From IMG/VR virus record IMGVR_UViG_3300043399_000371, positions 36,285 to 100,284 of that record: a stretch of DNA of 64,000 nucleotides, one strand, 5' to 3'. The position numbers and the translations under genes were made by a program. This DNA is from a virus. Every line of letters begins with the position of its first letter. Within the stretch, counting starts at the first letter, position 1. The notes beneath the pieces were generated by a model. The model was not told the DNA's origin and made no database searches. It was given only the letters and a program-made list of their open reading frames with translations. Below are positions 51,709 through 60,856 of this stretch, one piece after another.

Positions 51709-53250
51709 TTAACATTTAATAATTATTTTTATTTCTTCTGACTGTCCTTCGGTTCTTTCTATAGCCGAGACATTATTAACATAAATTATGTGACCAGAAT
51801 ATGGTTCAAATCTAGGTAATGTATATGAAACTACTGGTCTTGAAACAGTATTACCTTTCAATAGTGTTCCAATATCTGGTGTGCCTTTAACGTTTGTCAA
51901 TTTCAATATAGTGTCTGTCTGTGAAATTACCAATCCGCTAAAGTTGGAATCTTGTAGTGATACACCTTGGTAAACAAATTCGTTTTGTTCATAAGGCAAA
52001 CCGTCTGCAACAACGACATCAGTAGTCTGTGAAACTATGTTGTTTGTCACATTATATGAAACTTGTATCTCACTATTATATAGGTGTGGAGACATCAACA
52101 TACCATATTGTCTAAATGATATATCTGTTGGAACGACACCACTATCTGTAGAATCTATATCACCGATTCTTTTTACAACAATGACTGCTTTACAAAACAG
52201 TTCCAAGGCTGGAGCAAAACCATGACCGTGCTTTGGTGGTAAAACTGCTCTAACAACAGCATCATTGGAAGTTCCATATAGAATTACATTTGCTCGACTA
52301 TAATCGGAACCAGAAGATAGAATATTTATCTTTTTAATAGTATCATTTTCCAATACTACAGATGCTGTGGCGTCTGTTCCATCACCTTCAATAACAACTC
52401 TGGTTAATGTTGTGAATGTGTTTCCGCTACCTATTGTTGGGTATGATAAAAATACTCTGTTTGTATCTGTATCAATAGATGACACATAAGTTACACCATC
52501 AAGAATTCCATTTCCTGTAACAGACATACCAACAGAAACGTTTGCAATATCTGATGTGACAAGGTAACTTTGACCATTGCTGTAGTTGTATGTGTGTGTC
52601 TTGTGATAGTATCCAGAACCACCATCGTCCACAACGATTAAGTTTATAGCACCATCTATCAAACTTGAAAAGTCCATGTCATAATCAGGAGTATATGTCA
52701 ATGGAATGTTGAATGGTACTGGCATCCAAGTGTTGGTCAAGAACCTATTGCTTGCTTCGATGTTATACATATATTTCCAAACGTAATCGTCTGGGGTTGT
52801 TATGTAACCATTTGATGAAGTATAGTTTCCTGTTGGTTCGATTGTCGAATTTGCTGATGCGTTATTTGATAGACACTTGTATACATTTCCTTCAGAGTTG
52901 ATGACATAAAAAGCCCTAATGTCATTTTCTAAATCTGGTTCTGCCATATCTGATGTATATGACATATCATCAAATTGCTTGTAGGTGACATTATCTTCCC
53001 AATTGTATCTTGGTATGACTAATTCAACATCTCCGGGTTCGATTTGTTTTGCTACAATCATATTGTCCCAGATTGTCTTTTCATCTTTTACAGTATCTGT
53101 TATACTGTCGATGGATTGGACATTTGCATACTCTAAACTTCTACCAATGAATATAAAGCCAACTTCAGTATTACTTCTGTTGGCAAAAATGTCCCTAAAT
53201 CGCTTTGATGCGAAGGTCTTTAATCGTGTTGAAACGTAATTTGTGCTCAT
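51709..53250 (-). CDS. gp8: Baseplate wedge protein gp8
   Basis: A 513-residue protein (T4 gp8 334). Shared landmarks are FIFIGRSLEY (T4 IFITFGRS), ELVIPRYNW (AVIPRRDW), DDYVWKYMYNI (DGYVWEYLFEI) and C-terminal SGHIIYVNNVSAIER... (SGEMIYMENRPPI). The extra length lies in a middle beta-rich insert. It forms part of the wedge with gp6, gp7 and gp10. No clear Shine-Dalgarno is seen before the ATG. Confidence 0.8.
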   Translation of the reverse strand: MSTNYVSTRLKTFASKRFRDIFANRSNTEVGFIFIGRSLEYANVQSIDSITDTVKDEKTIWDNMIVAKQIEPGDVELVIPRYNWEDNVTYKQFDDMSYTSDMAEPDLENDIRAFYVINSEGNVYKCLSNNASANSTIEPTGNYTSSNGYITTPDDYVWKYMYNIEASNRFLTNTWMPVPFNIPLTYTPDYDMDFSSLIDGAINLIVVDDGGSGYYHKTHTYNYSNGQSYLVTSDIANVSVGMSVTGNGILDGVTYVSSIDTDTNRVFLSYPTIGSGNTFTTLTRVVIEGDGTDATASVVLENDTIKKINILSSGSDYSRANVILYGTSNDAVVRAVLPPKHGHGFAPALELFCKAVIVVKRIGDIDSTDSGVVPTDISFRQYGMLMSPHLYNSEIQVSYNVTNNIVSQTTDVVVADGLPYEQNEFVYQGVSLQDSNFSGLVISQTDTILKLTNVKGTPDIGTLLKGNTVSRPVVSYTLPRFEPYSGHIIYVNNVSAIERTEGQSEEIKIIIKC

Positions 53251-53259
53251 AATTTATAT

Positions 53260-55509
53260 TTATGTGATTATTTTAATTAATTGGTTGTTTGCGTCAGAAG
53301 TAAATGCAACATCGACATTCATGCTTGTTGAAGAATCGACAGTTATAACATTTCTTGTTTCATTATTGATTACTATAACATTTGAACTTACATTGTCAAA
53401 ACCAGTATTAGATCCTGTGATTACAACAGATCCATTTGTCACAGAAACCCTACCAGAGTAACCCAAGGTTATTTCTGTATCCACAATATTGGTCAACTGT
53501 ACATTTGCTTGAGATATCAATGAGTATCTAGCATATGGTTTCAACCCTGCTGGATGTAGCAAATTCTTCAATATTTCTTTATATTTCTTGAATTCTACCT
53601 GTGAAGTTATGACATAAGAGAAGTCTATGAAATAATCTCTTCCCTGTAGGTTGATGTCTCTATTTGACAATTTACCATCTGATGTTGTCCACCTTCCGGG
53701 TATTGTGGTATAGCTTTCACTTAATTGTGCTTCAGCAGTAGCTTGTCCGTTTCCAAAACCACTTAAATGAATAGTTGGGGTGTTTGAGTAATTCAAGCCG
53801 GGATATATGATTTTGATTTTTCTTATTCTACCAGCAACACCATCGGACAATAATGCTAACAATGATTCTCCGTCGCCCATAATTCCTGAAACAGCAAGAG
53901 ATGCTCCTGAACCAGTACCAGAACTTACGGTCAATGTTGGAGGATATTGCATACTGTAACCAATACCACCATCTACAATATGTACCTGTGTGATAGCGCC
54001 ATTATCATCGACCACTCTAACGAAAGCATTAGCACCTTGACCAGAATATGATAGCGTGTTGTTAAAATATATCTGATCCCCGACAGTATAGTTTTGACCA
54101 CCATCCAAAATTGTTATTTCACCAATAATACCCAAATCTTTTAATGTTATGTCACCAGTTACTGTGACTGGTGTTATTTCAAAAGATGGGTTTAATGTTG
54201 ATGTGATTGTGGAAACTGCAACATTAACTGATGTGATTGGACCAAGATCAGTTATGGTTACAGTTTGCAATGTCTCAGATATTATTGCTGTATTTGTGGC
54301 ATTAACGTTTGCTGGAAACCCATATGGATTGTCAATGGCAATATTCAGATATGGGAATATGATATCTGGACTGAAAGATACTGTATTTGATGAATATGTT
54401 CCAGATGAGTCTACTGTCTGAACTGTTGCGGAAAAAGAATTTGTCGCATATCCAACTGCTGTTATATTATTGTTGACTTTAAAACCAACACCACCGTCTG
54501 CAATAATCAGATCTTCGATAAGTCCGCTTGTGACATCATCAATTACAGCAATAGCATCTTCCAATGCATTGCCATAGATTATAATTGGATCTCCGATATT
54601 ATAGCTTGCACCACCATTCAATATAACAATATCTTTAAGGTCAGAATATGGCACACAATTAATGGTTATTAGATTATCACCAGAAACAACAGTAAACTCT
54701 AATACCTCATTCCTTAAGAAATTTCCTACTTTTGTTTTTTCGTTTATGAAAAGTTCGAAGAAAGGAAAATCTCCAAGTTTGCTCTCTGTTATTTTCTCAA
54801 TAATAGAAACTGCATTGGATGTCTTGCCTATTAATCTTCTGCTAACCAATAAAGATGTGTTGAACTTTAAATATGATATTCTTACAACATCACCATTGGT
54901 TAAAGATTCTTGTAGAACTAATTTTTTGGTTTCGACATAATGTAGAAAATTTGTTGTCTCTATTCCATTAATTGTTACTGCTATATCGCTCGTAGCATAT
55001 ACTTCTGGTAAAAAATATGTGGTAGTTGTGCCATCATAGACATACTCAGAATAGAAAATATCTGATACTCTAAGAATATTCTCTATAACCCATCTTCCAT
55101 CTGATGCTCTTAGAATGTTGTCCTTAGGATAATTCAAAGTGACATCAGCATCAAAGAGCATTCGGAACAATAGCTTGAATGACTTTTCAGACCCCTTCTC
55201 AAGATAAAGGGGCATTATATTTTTTATTATTAGATCTTTATTTGCTGCTGTCTCTTTTGGTAGGTATGGAAGAAACGAATTGAAAAAGTGTTCCTCAAAA
55301 GTGTCCAAAGAAACATCAATATCAGAGAGATTTCTTAGAAAATCAATCTTATTTTGAATATCATTTTTTTGACTTACAGAACCAGTAAACTGTTCATTCT
55401 CTAGGAATTCATAATACGCTTCCAAAAACGAAATGAATTTTGGATACTCATCTCGTATGAATCCGGGAACCTGCTTATTTACTAGAAGTGATATCTTTTT
55501 GTCTAACAT
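53260..55509 (-). CDS. Baseplate wedge protein (gp7 position)
   Basis: A 749-residue protein. N-terminal VPGFIRDEYPKFISFLEAYY and EKGSEKSFKLLFRMLFDADV are signatures of a conserved tail protein of marine T4-like phages. The rest is beta-rich repeats with VxDGGxxYxVGDxI motifs (ILDGGQNYTVGDQI, IVDGGIGYSM, ILNGGASYNIGDPI). It lies between gp6 and gp8, the T4 place of gp7, so a wedge role is likely, although sequence similarity to T4 gp7 is not clear. It overlaps the gp6 stop (TAATG). Confidence 0.7.
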   Translation of the reverse strand: MLDKKISLLVNKQVPGFIRDEYPKFISFLEAYYEFLENEQFTGSVSQKNDIQNKIDFLRNLSDIDVSLDTFEEHFFNSFLPYLPKETAANKDLIIKNIMPLYLEKGSEKSFKLLFRMLFDADVTLNYPKDNILRASDGRWVIENILRVSDIFYSEYVYDGTTTTYFLPEVYATSDIAVTINGIETTNFLHYVETKKLVLQESLTNGDVVRISYLKFNTSLLVSRRLIGKTSNAVSIIEKITESKLGDFPFFELFINEKTKVGNFLRNEVLEFTVVSGDNLITINCVPYSDLKDIVILNGGASYNIGDPIIIYGNALEDAIAVIDDVTSGLIEDLIIADGGVGFKVNNNITAVGYATNSFSATVQTVDSSGTYSSNTVSFSPDIIFPYLNIAIDNPYGFPANVNATNTAIISETLQTVTITDLGPITSVNVAVSTITSTLNPSFEITPVTVTGDITLKDLGIIGEITILDGGQNYTVGDQIYFNNTLSYSGQGANAFVRVVDDNGAITQVHIVDGGIGYSMQYPPTLTVSSGTGSGASLAVSGIMGDGESLLALLSDGVAGRIRKIKIIYPGLNYSNTPTIHLSGFGNGQATAEAQLSESYTTIPGRWTTSDGKLSNRDINLQGRDYFIDFSYVITSQVEFKKYKEILKNLLHPAGLKPYARYSLISQANVQLTNIVDTEITLGYSGRVSVTNGSVVITGSNTGFDNVSSNVIVINNETRNVITVDSSTSMNVDVAFTSDANNQLIKIIT

Positions 55510-57557
55510 TATGCAACATTCTCTAAGTTAACTACAATTGCTGCTGGATCGTTTTCGTCTATAGTAAGAATAGTATTTCTAACTGATTGAATTATTCCAT
55601 TTTGGACACCACAATTCAATCTAATATATCCATCAACATATGGGACAGATAATATATTTAAATCATTTAGTGTGAGTATACCATTTTCATAATCGATAGT
55701 ACCGGCATTATTATTTACGATGACTCTCTCAGAATTGATGTTATAATATACTGTTCTCAATGTTCCTATTTTTGTGTTGACGATAGGAACAGCAACAGCA
55801 CCAGAACCGCCACCACCAGTTATTGTAACGATTGCTGTTGTGTAATCGATACCGGGATTAGTTACAGTTATACTTTCAATTCTTCCAAATCTTATGGTTG
55901 CAGTTGCAGTTGCTCCAGAACCGTCTCCAGTAATAGTTACTGTTGGTGTTGTTGAATAGTTTACACCGGGATCTGTTATTCGTATCTCACTAATACCAGT
56001 AAATGATTTTGGTACTTCTTCTAATACAACAGTTCTTTGAATTCCATTAGAATCAAAAACAACGAATTCTGTTGATGAGAATTTGTTACTTGTTGTTCCC
56101 TGTAATAATGGTATATTGAAATTTATTGTATAATTTGTTTGTGTGTTTAATGTCGGTGTGAATCTTTTTTGAACTCTAGAAGTAGTGTCACAACCTATTA
56201 TGGAATTCAAATCTGTATTATTTATTGCTTCTTCCAACTTTGATGTAACAAATGTCGAAGAGAACTTGTTTAGATAAAGATCCTTAAAATCAATTATAGT
56301 CTGTCTTATTTGTTGTGCTAATGCTGTCTGAGTTAAAGTTGTTTTTGTTTTTCTATATTGTACTTTTGTATTAGTCATTAAAAACAAATATTCGGGATCT
56401 CTGATTTCTGTTTTTATTGTTGGCATTGATTTTGGTAGAATGATGTCGTTTATAATGCTTTGCTTTTCTGCTTCTGATATGAAGTAATTTTCTTTTGGTT
56501 TTAGTGAAACAAAAACCTTACCGAAAACAGGAGGAATCTCGTCCTCACCACCCCAAACAGAAATGGATTCTAGTGCAGCATATTCTCTCTTCAAATATGA
56601 AACGTAGTCATTAGATGTCACTAACCTGTTCTGTGAAACGAATTGTGTTGGCGCTAAAAACTTGATCTCATCAATTGTTTCTGCATCAGCACCACCAGAA
56701 GATTTTGATATCACATCAACAAAGAACGTGTTATACCCATCAACAGAATTTGCTACGGAGAAACCATCAATTCCATTTGCAGCTTTTCCGCTTGTTACCA
56801 AATATTCAACATTTACGACAGAACCATCTTTCAGTTTCTTACCTAAAACACCATCACCGAAATAGATGTCATATTTCTGATCTCTGCCTTCCTGTAAGAA
56901 GAAAACTAAGCTTGTCCCATCAATATCTGATATGTCTGTAACTTGATTGTATGTTTGTATTTCAGAATTGCTAATAGAATCTCTTACTGTAATTTTTATT
57001 GTTGAGGTGTCTATATTTTTTTCTGGAAGGGTGAATATTGATTTTGGGTTGCTTGATTCGACATAAACATAATCATAGTTAACCAAATTACCTTCATATA
57101 TCTCAAGGTCTTCAAATACAAAATCTGTTCCAACTTTTGTGACTGTTGTGTCATTTAGTAAAACAAAGTTGTAGGAAACAAAATCCAAAACACTAGACTT
57201 GAAGGTCAATCCTTTAGGTAATGTAAGAAGACCATATGTTGTATTTGATGTGGGTACTGTAATGTTTATTATTGCTCTTGAAGCTTTTGTTGAATAAGGG
57301 ACATAACCCAATGTTTTTGCGTGTGATACTACTGAATCCCTCAATATAGCAGAATCCAAGAAAGATTCGTTTGCTATCATGTTCAGATAGTATGCATTGT
57401 AGTGTGTGTTATATGCTAAGATATCCAATAAAATATTAAGACCAGAACCTTCAAAATCATAGTCTTGAAATTCTGATTGTGTTCTTAGAAAGTTTTTTAG
57501 ATTTCTTTTTATTGTATCGAAATCTAATTCTGCTATTTGCAATTTATTTGTTGACAT
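55509..57557 (-). CDS. gp6: Baseplate wedge protein gp6
   Basis: A 682-residue protein (T4 660). N-terminal LDFDTIKRNLKNFLRTQ, FEGSGLNILLDILAYNTHYN and MIANESFLDSAILRDSVVSH are diagnostic. A baseplate J-like middle and C-terminal repeats with TDPGVNYSTTPTVTITG and TNPGIDYTTAIVTITG follow, similar to the repeats of the next gene. Dimers form the inner ring of the baseplate. It begins 1 nt after gp25. Confidence 0.92.
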   Translation of the reverse strand: MSTNKLQIAELDFDTIKRNLKNFLRTQSEFQDYDFEGSGLNILLDILAYNTHYNAYYLNMIANESFLDSAILRDSVVSHAKTLGYVPYSTKASRAIINITVPTSNTTYGLLTLPKGLTFKSSVLDFVSYNFVLLNDTTVTKVGTDFVFEDLEIYEGNLVNYDYVYVESSNPKSIFTLPEKNIDTSTIKITVRDSISNSEIQTYNQVTDISDIDGTSLVFFLQEGRDQKYDIYFGDGVLGKKLKDGSVVNVEYLVTSGKAANGIDGFSVANSVDGYNTFFVDVISKSSGGADAETIDEIKFLAPTQFVSQNRLVTSNDYVSYLKREYAALESISVWGGEDEIPPVFGKVFVSLKPKENYFISEAEKQSIINDIILPKSMPTIKTEIRDPEYLFLMTNTKVQYRKTKTTLTQTALAQQIRQTIIDFKDLYLNKFSSTFVTSKLEEAINNTDLNSIIGCDTTSRVQKRFTPTLNTQTNYTINFNIPLLQGTTSNKFSSTEFVVFDSNGIQRTVVLEEVPKSFTGISEIRITDPGVNYSTTPTVTITGDGSGATATATIRFGRIESITVTNPGIDYTTAIVTITGGGGSGAVAVPIVNTKIGTLRTVYYNINSERVIVNNNAGTIDYENGILTLNDLNILSVPYVDGYIRLNCGVQNGIIQSVRNTILTIDENDPAAIVVNLENVA

Positions 57558-57558
57558 T

Positions 57559-57963
57559 TTATCTTAATCTTTGTAATAAAAATTTAATTCTTACTGGATT
57601 GTTGGTGTTAATAACAGTAAATCCGACCTCTACATTAAATGCATTCTTTTCATATTCTGGTTTTACATTAACGTATTTTAGTAATGCTCTTGGTTCAAAA
57701 TTTGTTATGACGAGTTCTATTTCTCTTTTTAATGCAGAAGCAGTAATAATGTCCATATTTTCAAATAGTAGTTTCCTAATATTTGATCCAATTTCAGGAC
57801 GAAACGGCTTTTCATAAGACGAAATCAAAACAAGATTTTTTATTGAGTTTGTTACTGCAATCTCGTTTTTGTGTTTATTGATATCTTTCTTTACCGGATG
57901 AATAGTAAAATTCAAATCCAGATCTAGATATTGTTTTGCTGTCGGTATTGTTATCTGTGCCAT
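57559..57963 (-). CDS. gp25: Baseplate wedge protein gp25
   Basis: A 134-residue protein (T4 132). LDLDLNFTIHPVKKDINKH, SIKNLVLISSYEKPFRPEIG and ITNFEPRALLKYV with the EPR signature of the gp25/VgrG-neighbour family. It helps seed sheath assembly. It precedes gp6, as expected. CATAAATA is seen just before the start, but only 6 nt away. Confidence 0.93.
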   Translation of the reverse strand: MAQITIPTAKQYLDLDLNFTIHPVKKDINKHKNEIAVTNSIKNLVLISSYEKPFRPEIGSNIRKLLFENMDIITASALKREIELVITNFEPRALLKYVNVKPEYEKNAFNVEVGFTVINTNNPVRIKFLLQRLR

Positions 57964-57971
57964 AATTATAT

Positions 57972-58739
57972 TTATGTTGTTTGGATATAACTATTAACCA
58001 TATTTGCCTGTGCTTGTGCAATACTATTAATGAAATTTGCTGATGCCGTTCTTATCTGTATGGTTGAATTTACAAATGCCTGTTCGTCTGCCTCTCTCTT
58101 TTCATCAACAAAAATAGTCAACTGAGAAAAAGATGATGTCATTTCATTAATTCTTTGTGTTGTCAGAGTTGTTGTGTTTGATGACTCACCAACGACAATA
58201 CTATTTGTTATTTCTTGTGGATATCCGCCAACTTCTGCCAAGAAAGATGTTAAATTGGAATATGTGTATGCACTTGCAAAATTGTCTTTCAGATATGTGT
58301 CATCAACAATATTGTTTTGAACATAATTGATGTATGCCAAAGATCTTCCAATATTAGCGACCACAATGAGATATGGAACTGGTCTTGTGACTTCATCTGT
58401 TCCGGGTTGTGTTTTTCCGCATAGTCTGTTAGTATGCATGAAGAATTCTGTGGTTTGTTCGAATGCTGTTTGTGCTGTTTGTTTTAGGTTCTCAAGAGCA
58501 ACAACATCACTACAAGCATCTCTTGAGTCACTTGATGCTGTCATGAGGCTTATAGTTACATTCGAAACAGGATTTACCCAATCGTTAGTATCGGTAAAAT
58601 CCACATTATCTGCTAGTGGGTCTGCCATGATGATTTCTGGATAGCATCTTATATTACTTGCTCCCGGATTTGACATCCTTTGAACTATAGGTGGAACATT
58701 TGTATTTGCAGATTTTGGATTATTATAAGCATAGAACAT
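57972..58739 (-). CDS. Virion structural protein, function unknown
   Basis: A 255-residue protein between the gp5 spike and gp25. It starts MFYAYNNPKSANTNVPPIVQ. The middle is helical with polar faces (LENLKQTAQTAFEQTTEFFM, SLAYINYVQNNIVDDTYL) and two cysteine-containing motifs. Proteins of this size occur at this site in marine T4-like phages. Likely part of the hub or wedge, by position only. Confidence 0.6.
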   Translation of the reverse strand: MFYAYNNPKSANTNVPPIVQRMSNPGASNIRCYPEIIMADPLADNVDFTDTNDWVNPVSNVTISLMTASSDSRDACSDVVALENLKQTAQTAFEQTTEFFMHTNRLCGKTQPGTDEVTRPVPYLIVVANIGRSLAYINYVQNNIVDDTYLKDNFASAYTYSNLTSFLAEVGGYPQEITNSIVVGESSNTTTLTTQRINEMTSSFSQLTIFVDEKREADEQAFVNSTIQIRTASANFINSIAQAQANMVNSYIQTT

Positions 58740-58751
58740 AATATATTTCCT

Positions 58752-59681
58752 TTAAACCATTGGTGGAACAGGAATACCAGTCCATCCTCTAGGGGCTGGA
58801 TGTGTGTGGCAATCATACATTGAGGTGTTTACTAAGTCTGTCATTAATATTGCGCCCATAGTACCAAAGGTTCCTAATGGCGCATTAACAACACCAGAAG
58901 AAGAAACAGCAGCAAGAGCATATACAACACCGGGAACAGCAAAAGGTATGCCAACAGAAAGACCACCAAATTGAGAAACGAAACCAAGAGGTCCAGCACT
59001 CATACCAGTACCAGCATCTACTCTGGTTGCTGAAGTCATTTTATCTGCAACGATTTCTCCAGATGTGAATAGATCTCCAAATAGATGTAGATAACCACCT
59101 GTGTTTATATTTAATGTTCCTGTTACAGATGTTGGATTTACAGTAACACGCATATCATCGTTTGATATTATGTTAGTTTCTTTTTCTACAGTTTGTGTAA
59201 AATTACCCTCAACAACTAGATCGTAATCACCCTTAACTCTTTGTGTTAGATTTCCTTCGATGTTGATATTGACATCACCAGTAATTGTCATGTTACATTT
59301 ACCACCAACAATTATGTGTTTGTCTTTTACTGTAATATCGTATCCATCACCTTGTATTTTATGAACAACAGTACCATCTGGATGCATCTCAATAAATGAT
59401 TCGATTCTGTGTTGAATCCTCACCCTTTCTCTTCCGGGTGTATCATCCATTTCAAATGTATGTCCAGATTCGGATTGTGTTATCTTGTTGTATGGGTATT
59501 TTGGTTTTGTGTCTTCGTTTGCTTTTGATTCTGGCTCGATACCAAAACTTCCAAGTTCTTTTGTTATATCAGATGTAGCAGTACCAGATGAAACATCATC
59601 TTGTAATGTCTGAACTTCGGAATCGAGTTCTACTGAAACCTGTGGTTCCAGATCAGCTATTTGTGTAAATGTTTCTGCCAT
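58752..59681 (-). CDS. gp5: Spike part of split gp5 (beta-helix with HxH tip)
   Basis: A 309-residue protein. Residues about 62-115 (YPYNKITQSESGHTFEMDDT, PGRERVRIQH) align with T4 gp5 after its internal cleavage site (YPYVHTMETESGH...DDTPGQERYR). Then an octad beta-helix follows: TGDVNINIEGNLTQRVKGDY and VVEGNFTQTVE. The C-terminus ends DCHTHPAPRGWTG, with H292-T-H294, an HxH motif like the iron-binding tips of P2-type spikes. A hydrophobic glycine/alanine segment precedes it. This would be the needle. It starts 1 nt after the N-terminal-half gene. Confidence 0.8.
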   Translation of the reverse strand: MAETFTQIADLEPQVSVELDSEVQTLQDDVSSGTATSDITKELGSFGIEPESKANEDTKPKYPYNKITQSESGHTFEMDDTPGRERVRIQHRIESFIEMHPDGTVVHKIQGDGYDITVKDKHIIVGGKCNMTITGDVNINIEGNLTQRVKGDYDLVVEGNFTQTVEKETNIISNDDMRVTVNPTSVTGTLNINTGGYLHLFGDLFTSGEIVADKMTSATRVDAGTGMSAGPLGFVSQFGGLSVGIPFAVPGVVYALAAVSSSGVVNAPLGTFGTMGAILMTDLVNTSMYDCHTHPAPRGWTGIPVPPMV

Positions 59682-59682
59682 A

Positions 59683-60855
59683 TTAAAGTTCCGGTGTAGG
59701 TTCTACTGGTGTGTTTGGATCGGTATTCATGTTAAATTGAGAAGATGTGAATTGTGTTGCTGCTGCACTCACTTCTGATGATATGTATTTTCCAATATCA
59801 CTAGTCACAGTATTCAAATCTTCTATACTGGATATGTCACTCAATCCGTTCACAATATTTTCGGCAGCAGGAGTTAATGCTGAATTTGCATTCAATAGAT
59901 TAGATGCTGCATTAAATGTGTCGTTTATTACTTGACCAGTTGTTTGTATCTCTTGTTTTAGTTCTGTTAATGAAGGCAATCCATCTATACCAACAGCAGA
60001 AGAAATTAATTGTTTAATATCATTAAATACTTTTTTAATACAATTCAAAACAAATTTAATTAGTCTTGCTGGTAATGAAAGAATGAAAGATAAAATTGCT
60101 CTTAATAAATTGATTATATTAAATATTCTCTTTATCATGTCGGCAATAACTTTTATGTAATCTCTTATTCTTTTTAGTTCTGCTTGTATCCCCTGAAGAA
60201 TACTTATTGCTTGCGAAACTAGACCTGTTGGGTCAAAACCTAATGCTTTAATTAATGCTCTTATTGCTTGTCTTATCTTTTCAATTGCTTTTGCTAAAAA
60301 TGTATCCTTTGCGATTTTTGCATTTGCGATTGCTTTCACATCACAGGCATGGGATAGTGAACTATTTGTGTTATAAACACCAGTTCTTTCGACAATACCT
60401 CTTGAAAGGTTTGGATATGTTGCAGGTTTACCAGAAACCCTAGTATCAACATTTTCTTTTGGTTTTGGTCCTGCCTCAACCTGTGCTGCTGATAACCCAT
60501 CACCAACGAAGCCTTCATTCTTCTGCTGAACAAATGTTTTTCCCGCAACATTTACTGCCTGATCGATACCAGAAAAGACACCAACCACAACTGGAATTTG
60601 TGCAGCTTCACCGTCTTGGAAGAATCCCCAAACCCAATCTCCTTCACGCGGACCTGATGAAGTTTGGGCGCCTGTGGTTGGGTGCAATTGTTGTGCCCAA
60701 GGTAAAGCACTTGTTGGTACTAGTTCTTTTTCTTTTGGGTGGAGTCCTATGATACGAACACGAAGACAACCCATCTTCAATGGATCTATTCTATCTTCGA
60801 CGCATCCTACCCACCAGACAAAAGGTTTCTTGCCGTAAAAATCTTCACTTAACAT
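59683..60855 (-). CDS. gp5: N-terminal OB-fold part of split gp5, no lysozyme domain
   Basis: A 390-residue protein. Residues 10-100 (WWVGCVEDRIDPLKMGCLRV, RIIGLHP, EGDWVWGFFQDGE) match the OB-fold start of T4 gp5 (WFVGVVEDRMDPLKLGRVRV). The lysozyme domain that follows in T4 is absent: there is no E-x8-DxxxT-type catalytic core. Instead residues 178-290 are amphipathic and hydrophobic helices (IRQAIRALIKALG, IFNIINLLRAILSFILSLPARL). It is the hub base; the helices could be membrane-active or hold the gp27 ring. The downstream gene provides the beta-helix. Confidence 0.82.
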   Translation of the reverse strand: MLSEDFYGKKPFVWWVGCVEDRIDPLKMGCLRVRIIGLHPKEKELVPTSALPWAQQLHPTTGAQTSSGPREGDWVWGFFQDGEAAQIPVVVGVFSGIDQAVNVAGKTFVQQKNEGFVGDGLSAAQVEAGPKPKENVDTRVSGKPATYPNLSRGIVERTGVYNTNSSLSHACDVKAIANAKIAKDTFLAKAIEKIRQAIRALIKALGFDPTGLVSQAISILQGIQAELKRIRDYIKVIADMIKRIFNIINLLRAILSFILSLPARLIKFVLNCIKKVFNDIKQLISSAVGIDGLPSLTELKQEIQTTGQVINDTFNAASNLLNANSALTPAAENIVNGLSDISSIEDLNTVTSDIGKYISSEVSAAATQFTSSQFNMNTDPNTPVEPTPEL

Positions 60856-60856
60856 T

